From contig JACDQD010000104.1 in assembly GCA_019843655.1 (NCBI GenBank), forward strand, positions 6,634,001 to 6,698,000: 64,000 bases of DNA, in the 5' to 3' direction. Both the position numbers and the translations under genes were made by a program. Numbering within the stretch: the stretch's first letter is position 1; each line of letters starts with the position of its first letter. The notes below the pieces were generated by a model that searched no databases, was not told where the DNA came from, and saw nothing but the letters and a program-made list of their open reading frames with translations. Positions 26,460-41,100 of this stretch are shown here, piece after piece. The stretch is from Lethocerus indicus. Taxonomy: Eukaryota > Arthropoda > Insecta > Hemiptera > Belostomatidae.

Positions 26460-29400
26460 ATGAAACGGGAAAAGGAAGAAGAAGAAGACAGCGAAGAAGT
26501 AGTTGGACCTTTGCCACCCGAACCTGCCTTACCCAAGAAAAAACAAAAAGGTAATCTTCATTTATAAGTTTTATACGGTTAGAGGTATCCTCAATATGCC
26601 GTTTTATGTATAAATAGGAAAGTTTGAATTATCCCATCCATTAGGAGTAAGATGTTAGTACATACATTTTTGTTTTAATCTTGTAGTCAATTGGTATATA
26701 CAGTTCGTCAACTCTAGTGGTTGGCTTGAAAATAAAGCTTGAACTCACTTGTTTTGAATATTGTTATTGAATTGCACCTCTTTCATATTTCATTGATGAA
26801 TATTATTGTTGAAGTACAAACATGTGGAATAAATAAATATGTTTTACAGTGTTAGCACACGAACAACTTTATTTGAAAAATCTTCCTTGTGCTGAGGCCT
26901 ATGAGAAGAGCTATATGCATAGGGATATTGTCACACATATTGTCGTTACTAAGTAAGTGTTTATTAAGCATTAGCATAGTTTGGATGTTCTTGTGTATAT
27001 ATACATTTACACATATAATTAGATCTATTACTATTTATTACTGAGGTTACTATAAATTATTCATTTATTCCTTTGTTAAAGAACAGACTTTATAATAACT
27101 GCTAGCAGCGATGGCCATATCAAATTCTGGAAGAAACTAGAGAAAGGGATTGAATTTATTAAGCATTTTAGAAGTCATCTTGGTATTATAACTAGTCTTT
27201 CAGCAAATTACAATGGAACATTACTAGTTTCAAGTGCCACTGATCTGTCTTTGAAAATATTTGACATTGTCAATTTTGGTAAGTCAATTGCTTGAGGTGA
27301 GATTGAGTTTATTAATCTTACTGCATTGTGTATTTCATCTATATTACAGTTACTGGTTAAAAACAAATAAGTTGGTTAGATAAATATAGCTCAGTTATAT
27401 CCTTACTAAAAAATAATCATTTCTGTCCTATTTTTCACTGTCTTTACTTTATTATATTGATTAAAAATCAAATAAATAAATAAATCAAATTAAAAAATCA
27501 GTTAATCAAATAAAAAAAATGGATTAACCTAACCATACAGCTAGATATCATATTATAGTAAATTGTTTAATAGCAACATATATTTATGCTTCTTATAAGA
27601 TAAAATGCGTATTATTTTCTTTGGGATAGTAATAAACTTATTCATTAAAATGTAACATATTAATACAAACATAATTTGATATATTAAGCTCACTTGTTAC
27701 AGTTATTATCTGTGATAAAAATGATTACATTTGTTTCAGACATGATCAATTTAATGAAGCTCCCTTATGCACCACAATGTGCAGAATGGATATACAACAA
27801 GGGTGATGTCATATGCTGCCTTGCTGTGTAAGAATATTCAGTGAAAATTAATTCTATTAACCACACATTTATAATATTTGTAAGATAATATGTATATATC
27901 ACTATATAAGTCTTAGGTTAACAAAAATGTGCTCCTATTTAGTGGTATAGGAGGGAAGGATTTTTTGCAAAAACAAGGAGATAATGATAATCAAATATTA
28001 AAAGCATTATGGAAAAAATAACATAAATATTACATATAAAATTTAAGTAATTACAATTTTTAAAATTTTAATATGAAAAATAAACTCTGATCTGCAGCCT
28101 GACTTTTCCAATATTTGTTTCTATTTTTCAGGAGTGATTCACATAGTGGTAAAATATATGTCTACGATGGGAAAGGAACAAATACTCCATTGCATACATT
28201 TGAGAGGTTGCATACTCATCCTGTTGCAATTATTAAGGTAGGTGTTAAATTTTAATTCTAATTTAATATTCACTGTGAATATGTTTGTATTTCAGCAAAC
28301 ACAGTATTATTTTCTAGATGTATATACAACTTTTTAATAGGTAATAAATTAAACATTACTAATATAAAGTTATATAATTATTTTAATTTACAATTACTAG
28401 TGATTTTTTCTACATGATAAATTATATTCCTATTGCAGTACAACCTGGCTATGGATATTGCTATATCAGTGGATAGAGCCGGTATAATAGAATATTGGAC
28501 AGGAGCTAGGAACAATTACACCTTTCCAAAACAGGTTCATTTTGATTCAAAATTGGACACAGATCTTTTTGAATTTGTCAAATGCAAGACACATCCGACT
28601 GGATTGGCTGTATCTCCAACAGGTGACAGGTTTGTCACAATATCGCCAGATCGCAAGGTAAAATCCTACTAGCAATATTTTAGTAAGAGAACTTTTATTT
28701 GTTCATTTATTTGTTGGGTAACTGTAGTACTATCCATTAGTAATATTTGAGTGAGGCTTGACCTGGCATTAAAATTATGGCAGTGGATAAAAACAGTAAT
28801 TCATAGATGGAAAACCAATCGATAGTCATTTCCACATCATAGGCAATCACCAGTCTATTTCAGCAACACAATAATATAAATTTTTTAGGAATTTTTCAGA
28901 AGATTAAGTTAAGAACATAATTTGCACATTGGTATTCTTCTACTGTACACATATTTTCCTTTATTATAATATTTATTTTGTTGTAGGTTAGAGTCTTTAA
29001 TTTCTTGACAGGAAAACTGGTCAGGATATTCGATGAAACACTACAGAAATTTTCAGAACTTCAGCAAATCAGACAGCAAGTGTCGAATATGGAATTTGGG
29101 AGAAGGTACTATATGAAATGTTATTTGAAATAATTATCTGACACTGTAAAAAAATATATCCCATTAACTTATTATTTCGGTTTTAGGATGGCCCAAGAAC
29201 GAGAACTTGAAAAGGCCGATGGCCTTTTGAATTGCAACATAATATTTGATGAAAGTGGTCACATGATTCTTTACAGTACAATGTTGGGAGTTAAAGTTGT
29301 AAACTTGGTGAGCAACAGATGTGTCAGAATCATTGGGAAACCTGAAAATCTCCGACTGCAACATGTCACACTATTTCAGGTTTGAATAATAATGTATGCA

Positions 29401-31701
29401 TTAAGACAAAAAAAATATATATTTGATAAATCAGTATGTGTCCCATTAAACAATGAAGTGCATATATAATTGTACTGTAATAATTAATTCTATAATTATT
29501 TTTTAAAATACTTTTTAGGGTAAAGTGCGGATGTCAACTGCTGGTACAACAATGGAAATGGAAGCCTCTGACAATCCAACCCTGGAATCATTGGTTCCTG
29601 ACCCTACTTTGCTTTGCACTGCCTTTAGAAAAAATAGATTCTATCTTTTCACACGGTATATACATCGACCAGTGAACTTTTTTTTAAATTAGAAAATAAA
29701 TATGTAAATATCTATTTATTTATAAAAATGAATAACTATAAGTTTAAAATATTGTTCAATTTCAGATTTGCAGAGAGATGCAAAATCTTGCAAATTGGTC
29801 TTGATCCCATGTCCTCCAGAATTATAACCAAGTGCTCTACTACCTGAGAAACACATATACCCATCTCTGACATCATCTATCTATCCACACCTTTTCCTTA
29901 ACTCCATCAATTTCATTTTATCTTTAATTGTTTAATGTTTATTAATTTAAACTGTAGGAGAGAGCCCGCTAACCTACAAGAAGAAGGTGATTGTGATAGG
30001 GATGTTTTCAATGAGAAACCAAAAAAAGAAGATGTAATTTCAGCAACAGAATCAGCAGGTGAAATCATTATTTTCTTATAATGTAATGTTTTTATCTATT
30101 TGTTTATTTTGTTTTCCATTTCTTCTATCCTTTTCCTTTCTTTTATATAATTAAATAATGCACAACATATGTGATGAATAACAGAAAATAATTTCTTTTT
30201 ATAGGAAATATGAATTTATTTCATTTTCTTAAATGAGGCTTTCAATTAACAATTGCTTATTATCCTAGAAACTTTGTAGTATTTTTTAAGGTATTGCGCC
30301 CGGGTGTTCATAAGACCAATGTATAGATATTATAATCAGGAAATGTTTCTTATTAATATAAAGAATTTTTTAGAGTTTTTGAAGGCTTAGAATATCATCT
30401 CCTTTTAAATTGTTTAAAAGTTTATCATATTGTTTATGCAGGTACCAGTCAGGTGTACGAAGAGGCCATTATTCATACAGTGCTCGGCGACATACACATC
30501 AAACTTTTCACAGAGTGTACTAGGACAGTTGAGAATTTCTGTGTTCATAGTAAAAACGGTTATTACAATGGTCACATATTCCACAGAGTAATCAAAGGTT
30601 TCATGATACAGACTGGTGATCCGACAGGTAAATTTTTTTTATGAATATGGGGAGACCTATATGTTAATATGAAAAGTTGCAAAAGAAAAGATTTATAGAT
30701 ATTAGCTGTACATTAACATTTTCTTTAATGGTCTTTGTATTCCTTTAAAGTTCTTGAAGTTTATCCTAAAAAAGATCCTTATTAAAACATTACTTGTTTA
30801 ATAATGGTTGGGCATTTTTACTAGAATTAAAAAATTTAAGTATTTGCCCTTTGATAGACTGGTTTCATAATTACTGAAAATGATGATAGTTATGTTGCAT
30901 CAGTCATTCTTAGACATTCCACAAATAATAATACTACTAAATGAAATATTAATCAATAAAATGAGTAAAAACCTCTAAATAAAAAAAAACCTCAAATCTC
31001 CTATTCAGAAAAATTTTGGACACATTTATCTGTTAAAAAAGTGTAAATTAATAATCCATTAATTAATTATCCAAACCCCCCCTTATGGTTTTGTTCTTTT
31101 TTCTTTTGTGTTTTCCCTCCATTAAAACAATCTATTTAATTTGCAGGTAATGGAACTGGAGGTGAGAGTATTTGGGGAGGTGAATTCGAAGATGAGTTTA
31201 AGTCAAATTTAAAACACGATCGTCCTTACACGGTCAGTATGGCGAATGCTGGACCAAACACAAATGGTAGCCAATTTTTCATCACATTGGCGCCGACTGT
31301 AAGTTAATTTATCTAATTTTTAATAAGGTATAAAATTAAGTGAACAGAAATTACTGCAATGGAGCTATTAAGAAGTAAAAAGGTTGGTTTTTTACCAACC
31401 AATTATATTCTGTTTAATATAATTTAATAATAAAATACTGAAGAAATATTTTAATTTTAACAGTATTATAAGTATACTTAAAATTCCAACTAGGGAGTAT
31501 TACATTTTTTTAACAAAGTAGGTATAAATTTTAATGTTTTAATCTTTTTGTTTACAGCCATGGTTGGACAACAAGCATACTGTGTTTGGACGTGTCTACA
31601 GAGGAATGGAAGTTGTGCAGAACATCAGTGCTGTAAAAACCAATCCTAAAACTGATAAACCTTATGATGATGTTTCAATCATCAGTGTATCGGTTAAATA
31701 G
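26460..31701 (+). CDS. PPWD1: Peptidylprolyl isomerase domain and WD-repeat protein 1
   Basis: Thirteen exons: 26,460-26,550; 26,850-26,952; 27,082-27,278; 27,740-27,827; 28,132-28,237; 28,439-28,657; 28,987-29,105; 29,187-29,379; 29,519-29,655; 29,958-30,058; 30,442-30,627; 31,147-31,298; 31,558-31,701. All join in frame to 611 residues (human protein about 646). The N-terminus is acidic and lysine-rich. WD40 repeats span about 60-400 ([22 protein letters not shown]). The linker [12 protein letters not shown] precedes a cyclophilin domain (about 460-610). Its catalytic and binding residues are present: R500 in FHR, F505 and Q508 in GFMIQTGD, W566 and H571 in [11 protein letters not shown]. 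Active prolyl isomerase is therefore expected. PPWD1 is a nuclear protein that joins spliceosomes at the catalytic stage. The start is the first ATG after a CpG-bearing leader. Introns are AT-rich and almost free of CpG. The tetraspanin upstream is on the same strand, about 1.2 kb away. Confidence 0.97.
29795..29855 (-). repeat. Degenerate tRNA-like head, possible SINE remnant
   Basis: Within PPWD1 intron 9, the minus strand reads GTAGAGCACTTGG, then an anticodon-arm-like TTATAATTCTGG and a B-box-like GGGATCAAGACC at tRNA-like spacing. This resembles the 5' head of a tRNA-derived SINE. The acceptor stem and a SINE tail could not be defined, so it is not a functional tRNA gene. Confidence 0.4.
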
Positions 31702-33475
31702 ACTGAGAATAAGTGCCTTTGATAATAGTACTAGGATTCAGTGGGTATAGTCAAATTTTCATTTGAAAATACAGTACCAATACTACAATGGCCTTGCAAT
31801 AATTATTTGATCAATGAGTAGGAAACTGTGATCAATATGAGCCTATTAAAAGACCAGTATTTACAGTCTTGCTAGCCAAGACAAATAGGTAATTACTCTA
31901 TTCCTACTTTAAAAAAAACAAAAACAGTACCATTCAGCTCAAATTGGAAAGCACTTTACTAGTAAACTTACTCTACTCAGCTAATCTCCAAGTTTTATGA
32001 CAAATCCTATTAGTCAATTTACATACTAAGGTATATAGATTGTCATGATAATTCTTTTTCTTTGGTAAATCCACAATGTACCTAAAGCTGAAGCTTACAT
32101 AAATTATACATTCAGAGCGTCAACCATACAAGTCATATGAAGTACTAAATAAGTGTTCATAATTTAGCTGCTTCTCTGTAATAAGAAGTGTTTTGTGATA
32201 TTAGGATACAGGATCTATATTTATGATAGATTGAATTTGCCTAGTTTTCCTATTTGTGTTTTATTCCCCAACCTAGTGTATCATACTCTGAAATTTAATT
32301 TGCACATTTTGTTATTCTATCTTAATTGTTTATGGTCATGAATGAATGAATGTCTTTATTTAAAAAATATATAGAAATTCATCTAATTTTGGTGTATGTT
32401 GTTTAAAGAACATAAAGGCAGGATTTACTGGTCCAGACCAGAGAGGATTTTGGATAATGAGTACTATTTTGCTTACATTTTAATTCATATAACGTTTCTC
32501 ATTAAGAAATGTCTGTTTATTACAACTGGGTGATGTATGTCCCCCAGAGAAAAATCATTATTATTCTGCTATTAAAACTCTTTTGTGTTTACTTGTAAAA
32601 CATAGTGCATGACACATTTTGTTTTAAGGTTGTTTAAATTATATTTCGTTGAAATATATTCACTAATTTATTATAGGAAATATTAATTTGGAATAGAACA
32701 AATAATACATACTGACAATACTATAGAAAGGATTGTTATTGAAAGTGTATGATGTATATTTTAATACTGAAATGAAAGAAAATTATATGAAATTTGTACC
32801 TGTAATATTTGTCTAGTTTCTGATACCACATAAATAGGTAGGGATTGTTACAATAATTGTATTACCTATCTTCAAGTAGAATGTTGTACTTGTAGAATGT
32901 TTTTGGCATGTTTTCATTTAACTTTCATAATATTTACATGTCTATATATTTTTAACATTAATAATGCCTTAAACAAGCTTGAAGGATTTCATTTTGATTG
33001 TTTTGTCAGTCCTAAAATTGAACAAATAAAAATAATTTAATACAATTACATTTTTATAACTTATCTGCTTTTTACACATTATTTAAAGAAGTACAACTTG
33101 ATGCTACCATTTGGTCTGTAGCTTGGTAACAAGTTTGTATTATTACATTTGAAATCTATAAAACAATAGGTAAAAATACACAGAGTGCAGTTTATACATC
33201 AATTACTAAACATGCTTGAAATACTACCTCATAATTCTTTATGTAAAAAGAAATATAGTGCCCAAGATTTAGGGTTTAAATAATGAGTACATTTATTGTT
33301 TATATTTAAATATATGATTCATTTAATTTAATAAAATAATCATTTTAATTTTAGCTTGGTAATAGCATTAATTATCAATAATTCAGAAAATTAATTATTT
33401 GGTATGATTAAGATACACTCAACTTATTTGGTTACTGTATAATATTTTTTAAAAATATGAAATAATTGTCATTTT
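31702..33475. other. Convergent 3' ends of PPWD1 and P450-1, no further gene
   Basis: AT-rich and CpG-poor. A plus-strand AATAAA at 33,025-33,030 could end a long PPWD1 3' UTR. A minus-strand AATAAA (plus TTTATT at 33,292-33,297) lies about 180 bases past the P450-1 stop codon. The two transcripts would end within about 300 bases of each other, tail to tail. Confidence 0.45.
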
Positions 33476-36400
33476 TTACTCTCTGGCTATAAATTTAAGC
33501 CAAATCCCATTTTTAGGTGTATGCATAAAACAATTTTTCGGATCCAAAACTACTTTTGTGTTATCTCTCGGTTGAACCATGAACTCCTTCAACAGAGCCA
33601 CCACTCCCATTTTTATTTGTGTTGAGACGAATTGAAATCCTGAAAAAAAAATTATAATATAATATTATTGTTTCCTTAGGCTGGGTATAAAAGCAAACAT
33701 TTAATAGGTTTGGGAATTATTAAACGGTGAAACATCGGTGAAAACATTGTGTGACGAAAGTCAGCGAAGGCAACCCTGGAGCCCGACCTGTACATTTTCT
33801 AGGCCCTTCACCGAAAGGCAGGTATGCAAATTTGTCGAAACTAATCAGTCCGCTATCGTCTGTGTCCGAAAACCTTTCGGGAATGAATTTTTCGGGACGC
33901 TGAAAGTGCTGGGGGTCCATGTGTAGAGCGGATACGGGTATGGCTACAGGTGTTCCTTCTTCGAGTCTGATCCGGCCCCTGGATGTGACCAGGCTCGTTT
34001 CGTAGCTGCACAGCCGGGTAATCGTCTGCAGAGGAGGATGCAGACGCATCGTTTCTGAAAAATATTAAATCAGTCATCAGTCAGTAAAAATTAATTAAAT
34101 GACCTTAAAAAGTACAAAAGGGTGATACACTGGGAATGAGCACGAAAGCTTCAGCATACCGGCAGGTTGGTTTATAGGACATTTTGTCCGCGTTATTATT
34201 AAACTTCTAAATTCATTGAACATTTCAAATTAATATTTAGGAGGGATTGGTGGTTCGGCATATTTGATTTTTTGTCTCCTCTTGCCTACATTCAGAATAA
34301 TTACATGCCGACGTATAACAACAAAATAAACAAAACAACTCATTAGTACTGATGCTTTAACAGTGCGTACCTCAAGGCTATCAATATTTTTCCCGTGCAG
34401 GAGGTGGCATTTTTATACTCGTATATAATATTTTATTATTATTATTATGAACATTATTTATGCCCTGGGCGTTTTCTAAATTATGGCTAAACTTTAACAA
34501 TTGGTACGACTGATATTAACCTGAAAGTACCATATCGAGGAGATTCATCGAGTGAAGAACTTGGTAATCCATTTTTTCCAGTGGGACGTCAATACCATCT
34601 ATTTCTTTGATGAGCCTCTCCTGAATTTCAGGATTAACTGCCAGTTCGTACATGACGTAGGCAAAGACAATGCCCGAAGTTTCGAATGAGTCCAGGAAAA
34701 ACGTCATGCAGTGTGCAGCTACCTCCGTGTAGGTGTATTCTATAATGTGTGTAAGTAGACATTTACAGACAATTTAATAGGATATAAGACAAATGTATTA
34801 TGAAATACGATCTTTACAGTCAATTATTCTCAGGAAACTCACCAATAATCGTACTGGTTTCTTCTTATGCGTCCATCCGATGATATTTCAAATCTACTTG
34901 GGACCTCAAATAGATACCGTCTAATTACGAATATATCAAGAAATGGTGTTATCTGTTACCTGGACAGTTTTTATAATCAACTCCAATTTCGGAATCGATG
35001 AGCTGTTGCATGTAGTCCTGTTTCTTTATGTTGTTTTCTGACCTGTATTTGGTCACTTCTTTTACCATACTCACAAAGAAATCTTCCACATTTTTCGTCG
35101 AGATCCTAAAACCGTGAGGATAAGTCACTTTTACATTTATGTGAAATTTATATAAATGTATGTAAATTGTATACATATATGTGTACACACATTACATAAA
35201 TTGTTTATACGCAAACAACAAGCGAGTGTATTAAAAGAACATACGCAATAGCGTTACGTGTTTTCCGGATGGATAAGTGGTTGGTCTGCATTACTTGGAA
35301 TGCTATAGACAACGGCGTAATTTCGAAACCGGTCTATCTTAGATACAAATAAGCGAGCGGAGACAGGAGATTGATATTCGGAACCCTTGCAAAGTGGTAG
35401 AGAATAAATTTCTACCTTAGTTTCAATAGGTCTGCCAAGGTGGTGAGGTTGAGAGCAGTGGTGAGGCAAGCCAGGTTGGCCCAAAAGCCGGTGGCGAACA
35501 GTTGGTCTGTGTTCACCCGTCTGAAACCGACCGTCTCGTTGAAGAACGAATCCCAATCGAGGCCGAAAGCGCACTTCGCCGAACTGTCCATCGCATAGTA
35601 GCCCACAGCCTGCCTCACCTTAAACACGTATACCTCAAATCGTTACCCTTTTTGCCTCATCATAATTTTTAAAACTTCGAAATCCATTTTACTTTCCTTT
35701 TCACAAACATTTATAAAGGTCAAAATTATGAAAAAACAGAGCATTTATTTTTTATTTACATTCGGGTATACATTCCGAATAACATGAAACCACCAAATTT
35801 AAAAACCACTTATTTAGTAATAGACATTTTAAATGTCCTTTTTATAATATAAAATAGTGCTCAAAACTAATGTCACCTCGATGGGTCGACCGTTCAATTG
35901 CTTGAAATATGTGACCATAGATTTGCAGGCGTCCACCATTTCCGGCACCATCCTCTTCAGTTTGGACAACGTCACCGGCGAAGTGATTATCGATCGGAGA
36001 ATTTTCCAGCTGGGGGCAAAATGGAGATGAGAAGAGATTTCCAAAGTTTATATTTATTCGTTACCAATCTCTTGAAGCAACTAAATATCAGCCGATATTA
36101 CTAACCTCGGTCCTGGGACGAAGAACGGGTTGAGGCCCATTATGGGGTCCCGCTTCCTGTTAACATAATAATCGTTGTCATGGAAACGGCTGAAATCTTT
36201 GACTAGGACAGTCTTGATGAGCTGAGGATCCCTGAGCATAAGCACTGGCTGGCACAGTTTGAAGAATCCAACCGCGGGCTCGGAAGGAAATTGTCTGCAG
36301 GAACAAAACCGATATATGCAATGAAAATGAAGCTTGGAATCACAAAGGTAGCCGCTGTTTCTTATACACCTGAATGGCAAGTTTCACACTATTGTCGTTA

Positions 36401-36759
36401 CCGGACAGTGTTTATTAGTAACAACGTCACTAAAACTTAAGACTAGGATAGGCATAAGTTAATTCAACATATACATATTTATTTTCCAATTTATATTTCT
36501 TTATGCGTATTGGGTACGCATGAGACCTCCGGTCGTTGTACTCAGTTGAGTATCAGAAAATTATCCGACAGACTCACTTGTAGATTTGCTCAAGGTCCTC
36601 GCCTATCGTCCTCCTCATCAGGATCGAGCCGGCCATACTGCCGAATGGGAAAATGCCCCGGACGTGCGGAACACCGAGTTTCTTCCAGTGTTCGTAGTTC
36701 CGAGTCCACCACCTGTAGAAGAGGTAGACGAGGAGGAGAACGAGCACTGTCGCCAGCAT
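33476..36759 (-). CDS. Cytochrome P450, CYP3 clan (CYP6-like), copy 1
   Basis: Eight minus-strand exons: 36,759-36,578; 36,294-36,106; 36,009-35,877; 35,618-35,416; 35,105-34,960; 34,739-34,521; 34,054-33,788; 33,639-33,476. Intron phases are 2,2,0,2,1,1,1 and the product is 500 residues, the usual P450 length. An N-terminal ER anchor (MLATVLVLLLVYLFY) is followed by WKKLGVPHV and FPFG. Helix-C motif WKILR is at 125-129, the I-helix is FFLDSFETSG (about 298-307), the K-helix ETMR is at 358-361, PERF at 416-419 and the haem loop FGEGPRKCTG has its ligand at C445. Such enzymes are ER mono-oxygenases using NADPH-P450 reductase, often on xenobiotics; the substrate cannot be read from sequence. 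The I-helix has Asp-Ser where Ala-Gly is usual. A 3' splice-site-like TTTTTTTAG just upstream of the ATG suggests a 5' UTR intron. The gene is convergent with PPWD1 and divergent from the nucleotidase. Confidence 0.95.
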
Positions 36760-38194
36760 CTGGTCGTTATTTCTAAAAAAAATGAAATGCTTAGCGGGGC
36801 GATTACGGTTTAAACCACCCCGGTTTTAACGTTATCGTTGGCAATTGATAAAATGGGTACTGGTCAGTTCCTGTGTATTGTTTATCGACGTTATCGCAGA
36901 CAAATGGCCATGTTCACTTGGATCAATTTAATCGCCCTTCGCATATGGCGGTGGACTTTAATGAATGATCGGACGCGTGGTTTTTATTTACTATTTACAG
37001 TTTGAACGTCGAAAACAATTTATGTCAATTGGTGGGTAAACTGTACAATAATCGAGGCCACTAAAGATAAGGTAAGGAAATAATAAACCGGACCACGCGG
37101 CATAGGGAAAATCGGATTTAGTAGGCCGTTTAAAACAAATGGACAAAATTGGAGTAAAAATAATCAGCGACGATATGCTAAACCCTCATCGATCACCCAC
37201 AAATACACCTTTAATTGGTAGAAATTGACATTATTGACACGTGTGATTTTTCGTTCTACCCGTATTTGTTTGATCCTAGCCAAACAGAATGGAATGAATA
37301 AAAAAATCCCTCAGAATTTTTGTTTTTTAACTGATTCTATACACCAGTAGGACCATATCTCGCCATTTTAAATAGCATTCCGTTAGAAACATAGGATATT
37401 AATGAGATATAGTACCAATCGTCACGACAGAGTATTTCGCAATTTAAAAACGTTCATTTATGAACAATCGGGAGGACAAATCAAGTAAGCATTGGCTACC
37501 ACGTAAAGTAAGTCAGTAGTTTCAATAGTTTGCCGTGCATAAAATAAAATAAACATTACAAAACGTGAAAAGCAAACCAAAGTTTAACTCTTAGGACTAT
37601 TATACCAAATTGCTATCGAAGTTACATTCACACACTAGCAAATACACATATAAATATAATCGGTTTAAATTATTGCAGTCAACCAAGCTGCGGTGTTTTA
37701 AAGTAACATTTTATGTTATACTCTTTTTTATTTTTATTACAAATTAATTGAAAGCCTTTTCAAGGAAGTGTTATATGTTTTGTAGGCAGGTTATGGATAA
37801 TTCAATATGGCCTTCAGATAATCAGATCCGTTTAACTATATTAATATAAATTGCTCAAGTGTAAATGTCTCCCGGTTTATAGTACGGCCTGATTTTTTCT
37901 ATTATTAAAATAGGCGGTTTCAATTTTGCGCTAAGACTTAAAATAACCGCGGTGTTACCTCTCTCCCTCTCTCTTTCGGATCTGCATTTATATCGATCCG
38001 GCCTTTCATCTCGCGAGTGGTTTTTCTTTCGTTTTTTGAATACTCCAACCTGGTAACAGGAACTTCGTGTCTCTGTTTCTCGTTTACTTGCGACCAGCCA
38101 GTTTGACCCGGCCGAAAGTGTCCAGTCTACACCGAAACCGGCATATTATTAGCGGCATATTTCGTTCGACCCTTCGATAGAACACAGGGACACG
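36760..38194. promoter_or_regulatory. Divergent intergenic region between P450-1 and the 5'-nucleotidase
   Basis: The two start codons point away from each other 1.4 kb apart. CpG is frequent from the P450 side to about 37,300 (12 counted by eye in 37,021-37,320). Next to the nucleotidase lies a pyrimidine tract (37,958-37,976, CT-rich, GAGA-type on the other strand) and a CpG-bearing leader with GGATCTG and TCTCGCGAG. Both promoters presumably sit here, but I cannot place start sites. Confidence 0.5.
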
Positions 38195-41100
38195 ATGACA
38201 CTTCCAGAAGATATCGAGTGCATCTTGGATAAGGTAATATACGATGGCTTCCACACTCGTTAGTGTATTTCCCGCCGTCTGCCTATCAAGTCCAATCCCG
38301 ATTTTGCGAATTCAAAATTTAATGCTGGAGACTGCATTTTTCCGAAAAATTATTTTAGGAATAATGTAATATTCGGCAGCTAATTGAATGATCCCCATGT
38401 AGTGATAGAGTTGAAAAAAACAGTTGTGTACACTTGTAAAGAAACTGTGAGGAATAATTACACTTTAGAAGCAAATAGAATTTTTTAGTAATGATCAGTA
38501 TCAAACTGTTCAAGTTTTCCCAGATTGAACATTCTCAAATCATCATTTTAAACAATGTTTCTCTATATTTAACACTCTAAGACATACTGTGAACATTGAA
38601 CTAGAATTTTGGAAATGTGTTTTGTCATACTAATTTGAATAACAATTGTATAGTCCTTCCAAATTCATGACAACTGTACTTTATACAAAGTTTACTCCAC
38701 TCCATGTAGATAAAGCACACCCGAAAGTTATCTTCTGAGATAGAAAAAACAAAATTATTTTTTATTATCCGTATTAGCCTGAATTGTATATATCAGTTTA
38801 AACTGATCCTACCTGCAGGCATTGATTTATTAATAGATACTTATATATGCCTGTCCAGATTTTGAAGATGCCTTATATTCAATGTTTACTGTGTTTTTAA
38901 TGAGTGTGTATATGTTACATAAGCAATTATGAAATACATTTGTATTAGTGATAAATTAAAATACTTTGTCAATAATAGTGTAGTGTTTTCAGTGGACTGG
39001 AAATTATTTTTGTCATCAGTTAAATTAAATAATCCCTACATAAATTATTTTTCTTTGTACAAGGTATCTTTCATGATAAGCAAGTTTGTTAATGGCCTGG
39101 TTAGGTTATATAAAATATAAATAATATTACAGTTAATTTCCACTCTTCTCGGCTACTTTCTCATATACATAAAATACATGAATTGCCAAACCTTATTTTT
39201 TCATTTTTTTTATTTTTTTACATTTTTATAGTTTGGCAATTTCCCTTTTAAATAAAATAATTTTATGTCATTGTTATGGCTGAGTAGATTATATTTTCTG
39301 ATTGATCATTAAAATCTTTTTCAGATCCCAGAGCTAAGTGGTGAGGGTGTCAAAATGAAGGACAAGACAGCTGTAGAAGAAAAATTGAGAAAACTCATAG
39401 CTGATGGGAAAGAAAGGCTCCAGATAATTACTGATTTTGATCGAACACTGAGCAAATACCATCATAATGGGGAGCTCACTAAAAGCAGTTATTGTATGTT
39501 TTATGACATCAAAAGTTGCTTAACCACTTCTTTTTTAATTTAACACTTTATTTATTTAGAGTCTGGCATATTAGATCAAATCTGAGTGTCTTACCCTTTA
39601 CACAATTTGGATTGGATTTCATATGTTGTGAAGTTTTACATAGCAGCAATTTACTTCTTATTGCCAGACCTCTTGGCAGATTAAAGTAAATATGCATTGC
39701 TCAAGATATGTGATTACTGAAATAATATAAAACCTAGGAGGTTTGTTCTAGTTTCCATCACAGTACACCAAGAAGAAACACTGCTATGATTCCGAACAAT
39801 ACTCTACTTTTAAGATTTATCAAAAATTGAGTTATTTCTACAGATTCTGAAAAATAAAAACTGGTGTAATAGCACATAATTGGAATAATGTAGTAGCAAT
39901 AGAATCATATTTTGAAATGTTCCATTATTTTTTTCACTTAATACTAGTTAAAATTACTTGTTATATTCTGTTTAATTTTAATCCTAAAATGGCAAACCTT
40001 TGTTAAAGTTTAACTAAGTGTAAAACCCAGTGTAATATTTATTGATGGAAATGTTGCCCAAATCCAAATCAATAGATTGTATTTATTTTTGCAGGTGTGT
40101 TCGAATCGATTCCATCCCTTCCTCGCAATTTTGTTGACAGTGCTCAGGCCCTCTATGCCAGATTCAGAGTCATCGAAGATGATCCCAGCCTTACCGTGGC
40201 ACAGAAATTGCCATACATGAAAGAGTGGTGGAAACTCAATGAAAAATTATTTATCGACATCAAATACAATGAGGAAGAGATGAAAGAAGCTGTAGTCAAT
40301 TCCAATGTTAAACTGAGGTATTTATAAAACTAAATGAGAAATTCTGTTAAAATATAAGAACAGAAACTGACATTTGTCTAGAAACTTTTACAGTACTTTT
40401 ATCCAATAGTATTTGGACTTAAATATTACCAATGGATAGTTGAATCTGTGTATTCCTACAAATTATGCATTTTTGATGTAAATTTTATCACTGTGTGTGT
40501 GAAAAATACTCCAATATAATTTTATTACATTGGTATAAGATAGCAATCCAATATAAGATAGCACTAATTGACTGAATGAACATGTGCTTCAAATATGCAT
40601 AAATATCCTAGTACATTACTGCTAGAATTGAAATTGTTGTAAAATGAAAAGTTTTTATTTTAGTTCTTTTTTGTTATTAGGGAAGGTACTGAGGAGGTCT
40701 TTAGGAAGCTATCGGCTGAGGGAGTACCTGTTCTTGTGTTTTCTGCAGGTGTTGGAGATGTGGTCCAAGCAATAATGAATCATTATGAAATCAACTATCC
40801 CAACGTGCACCTGATATCAAATTTTTTCAAGAGGGAAAATGGTTTTATAACCGGTTTCCAAGGGACCCTGATACATATCTACAACAAGAACCAACATGCC
40901 ATTGAAAATTCTGATTATTTCCAGGTATTTAGAATTCTAATGCTGCAAAACCTAAATTCACTCTCAACTAAAATACTTCAGGACACTCAAACCAAACTAA
41001 CAAAAAAATTTGTTTCAAGAATGCGACATTATTACTGTATTTACTAGTTAGGTTTATATTACAGTTTGAAATACTAATTTCAAACTGCTGTAACAATTTT

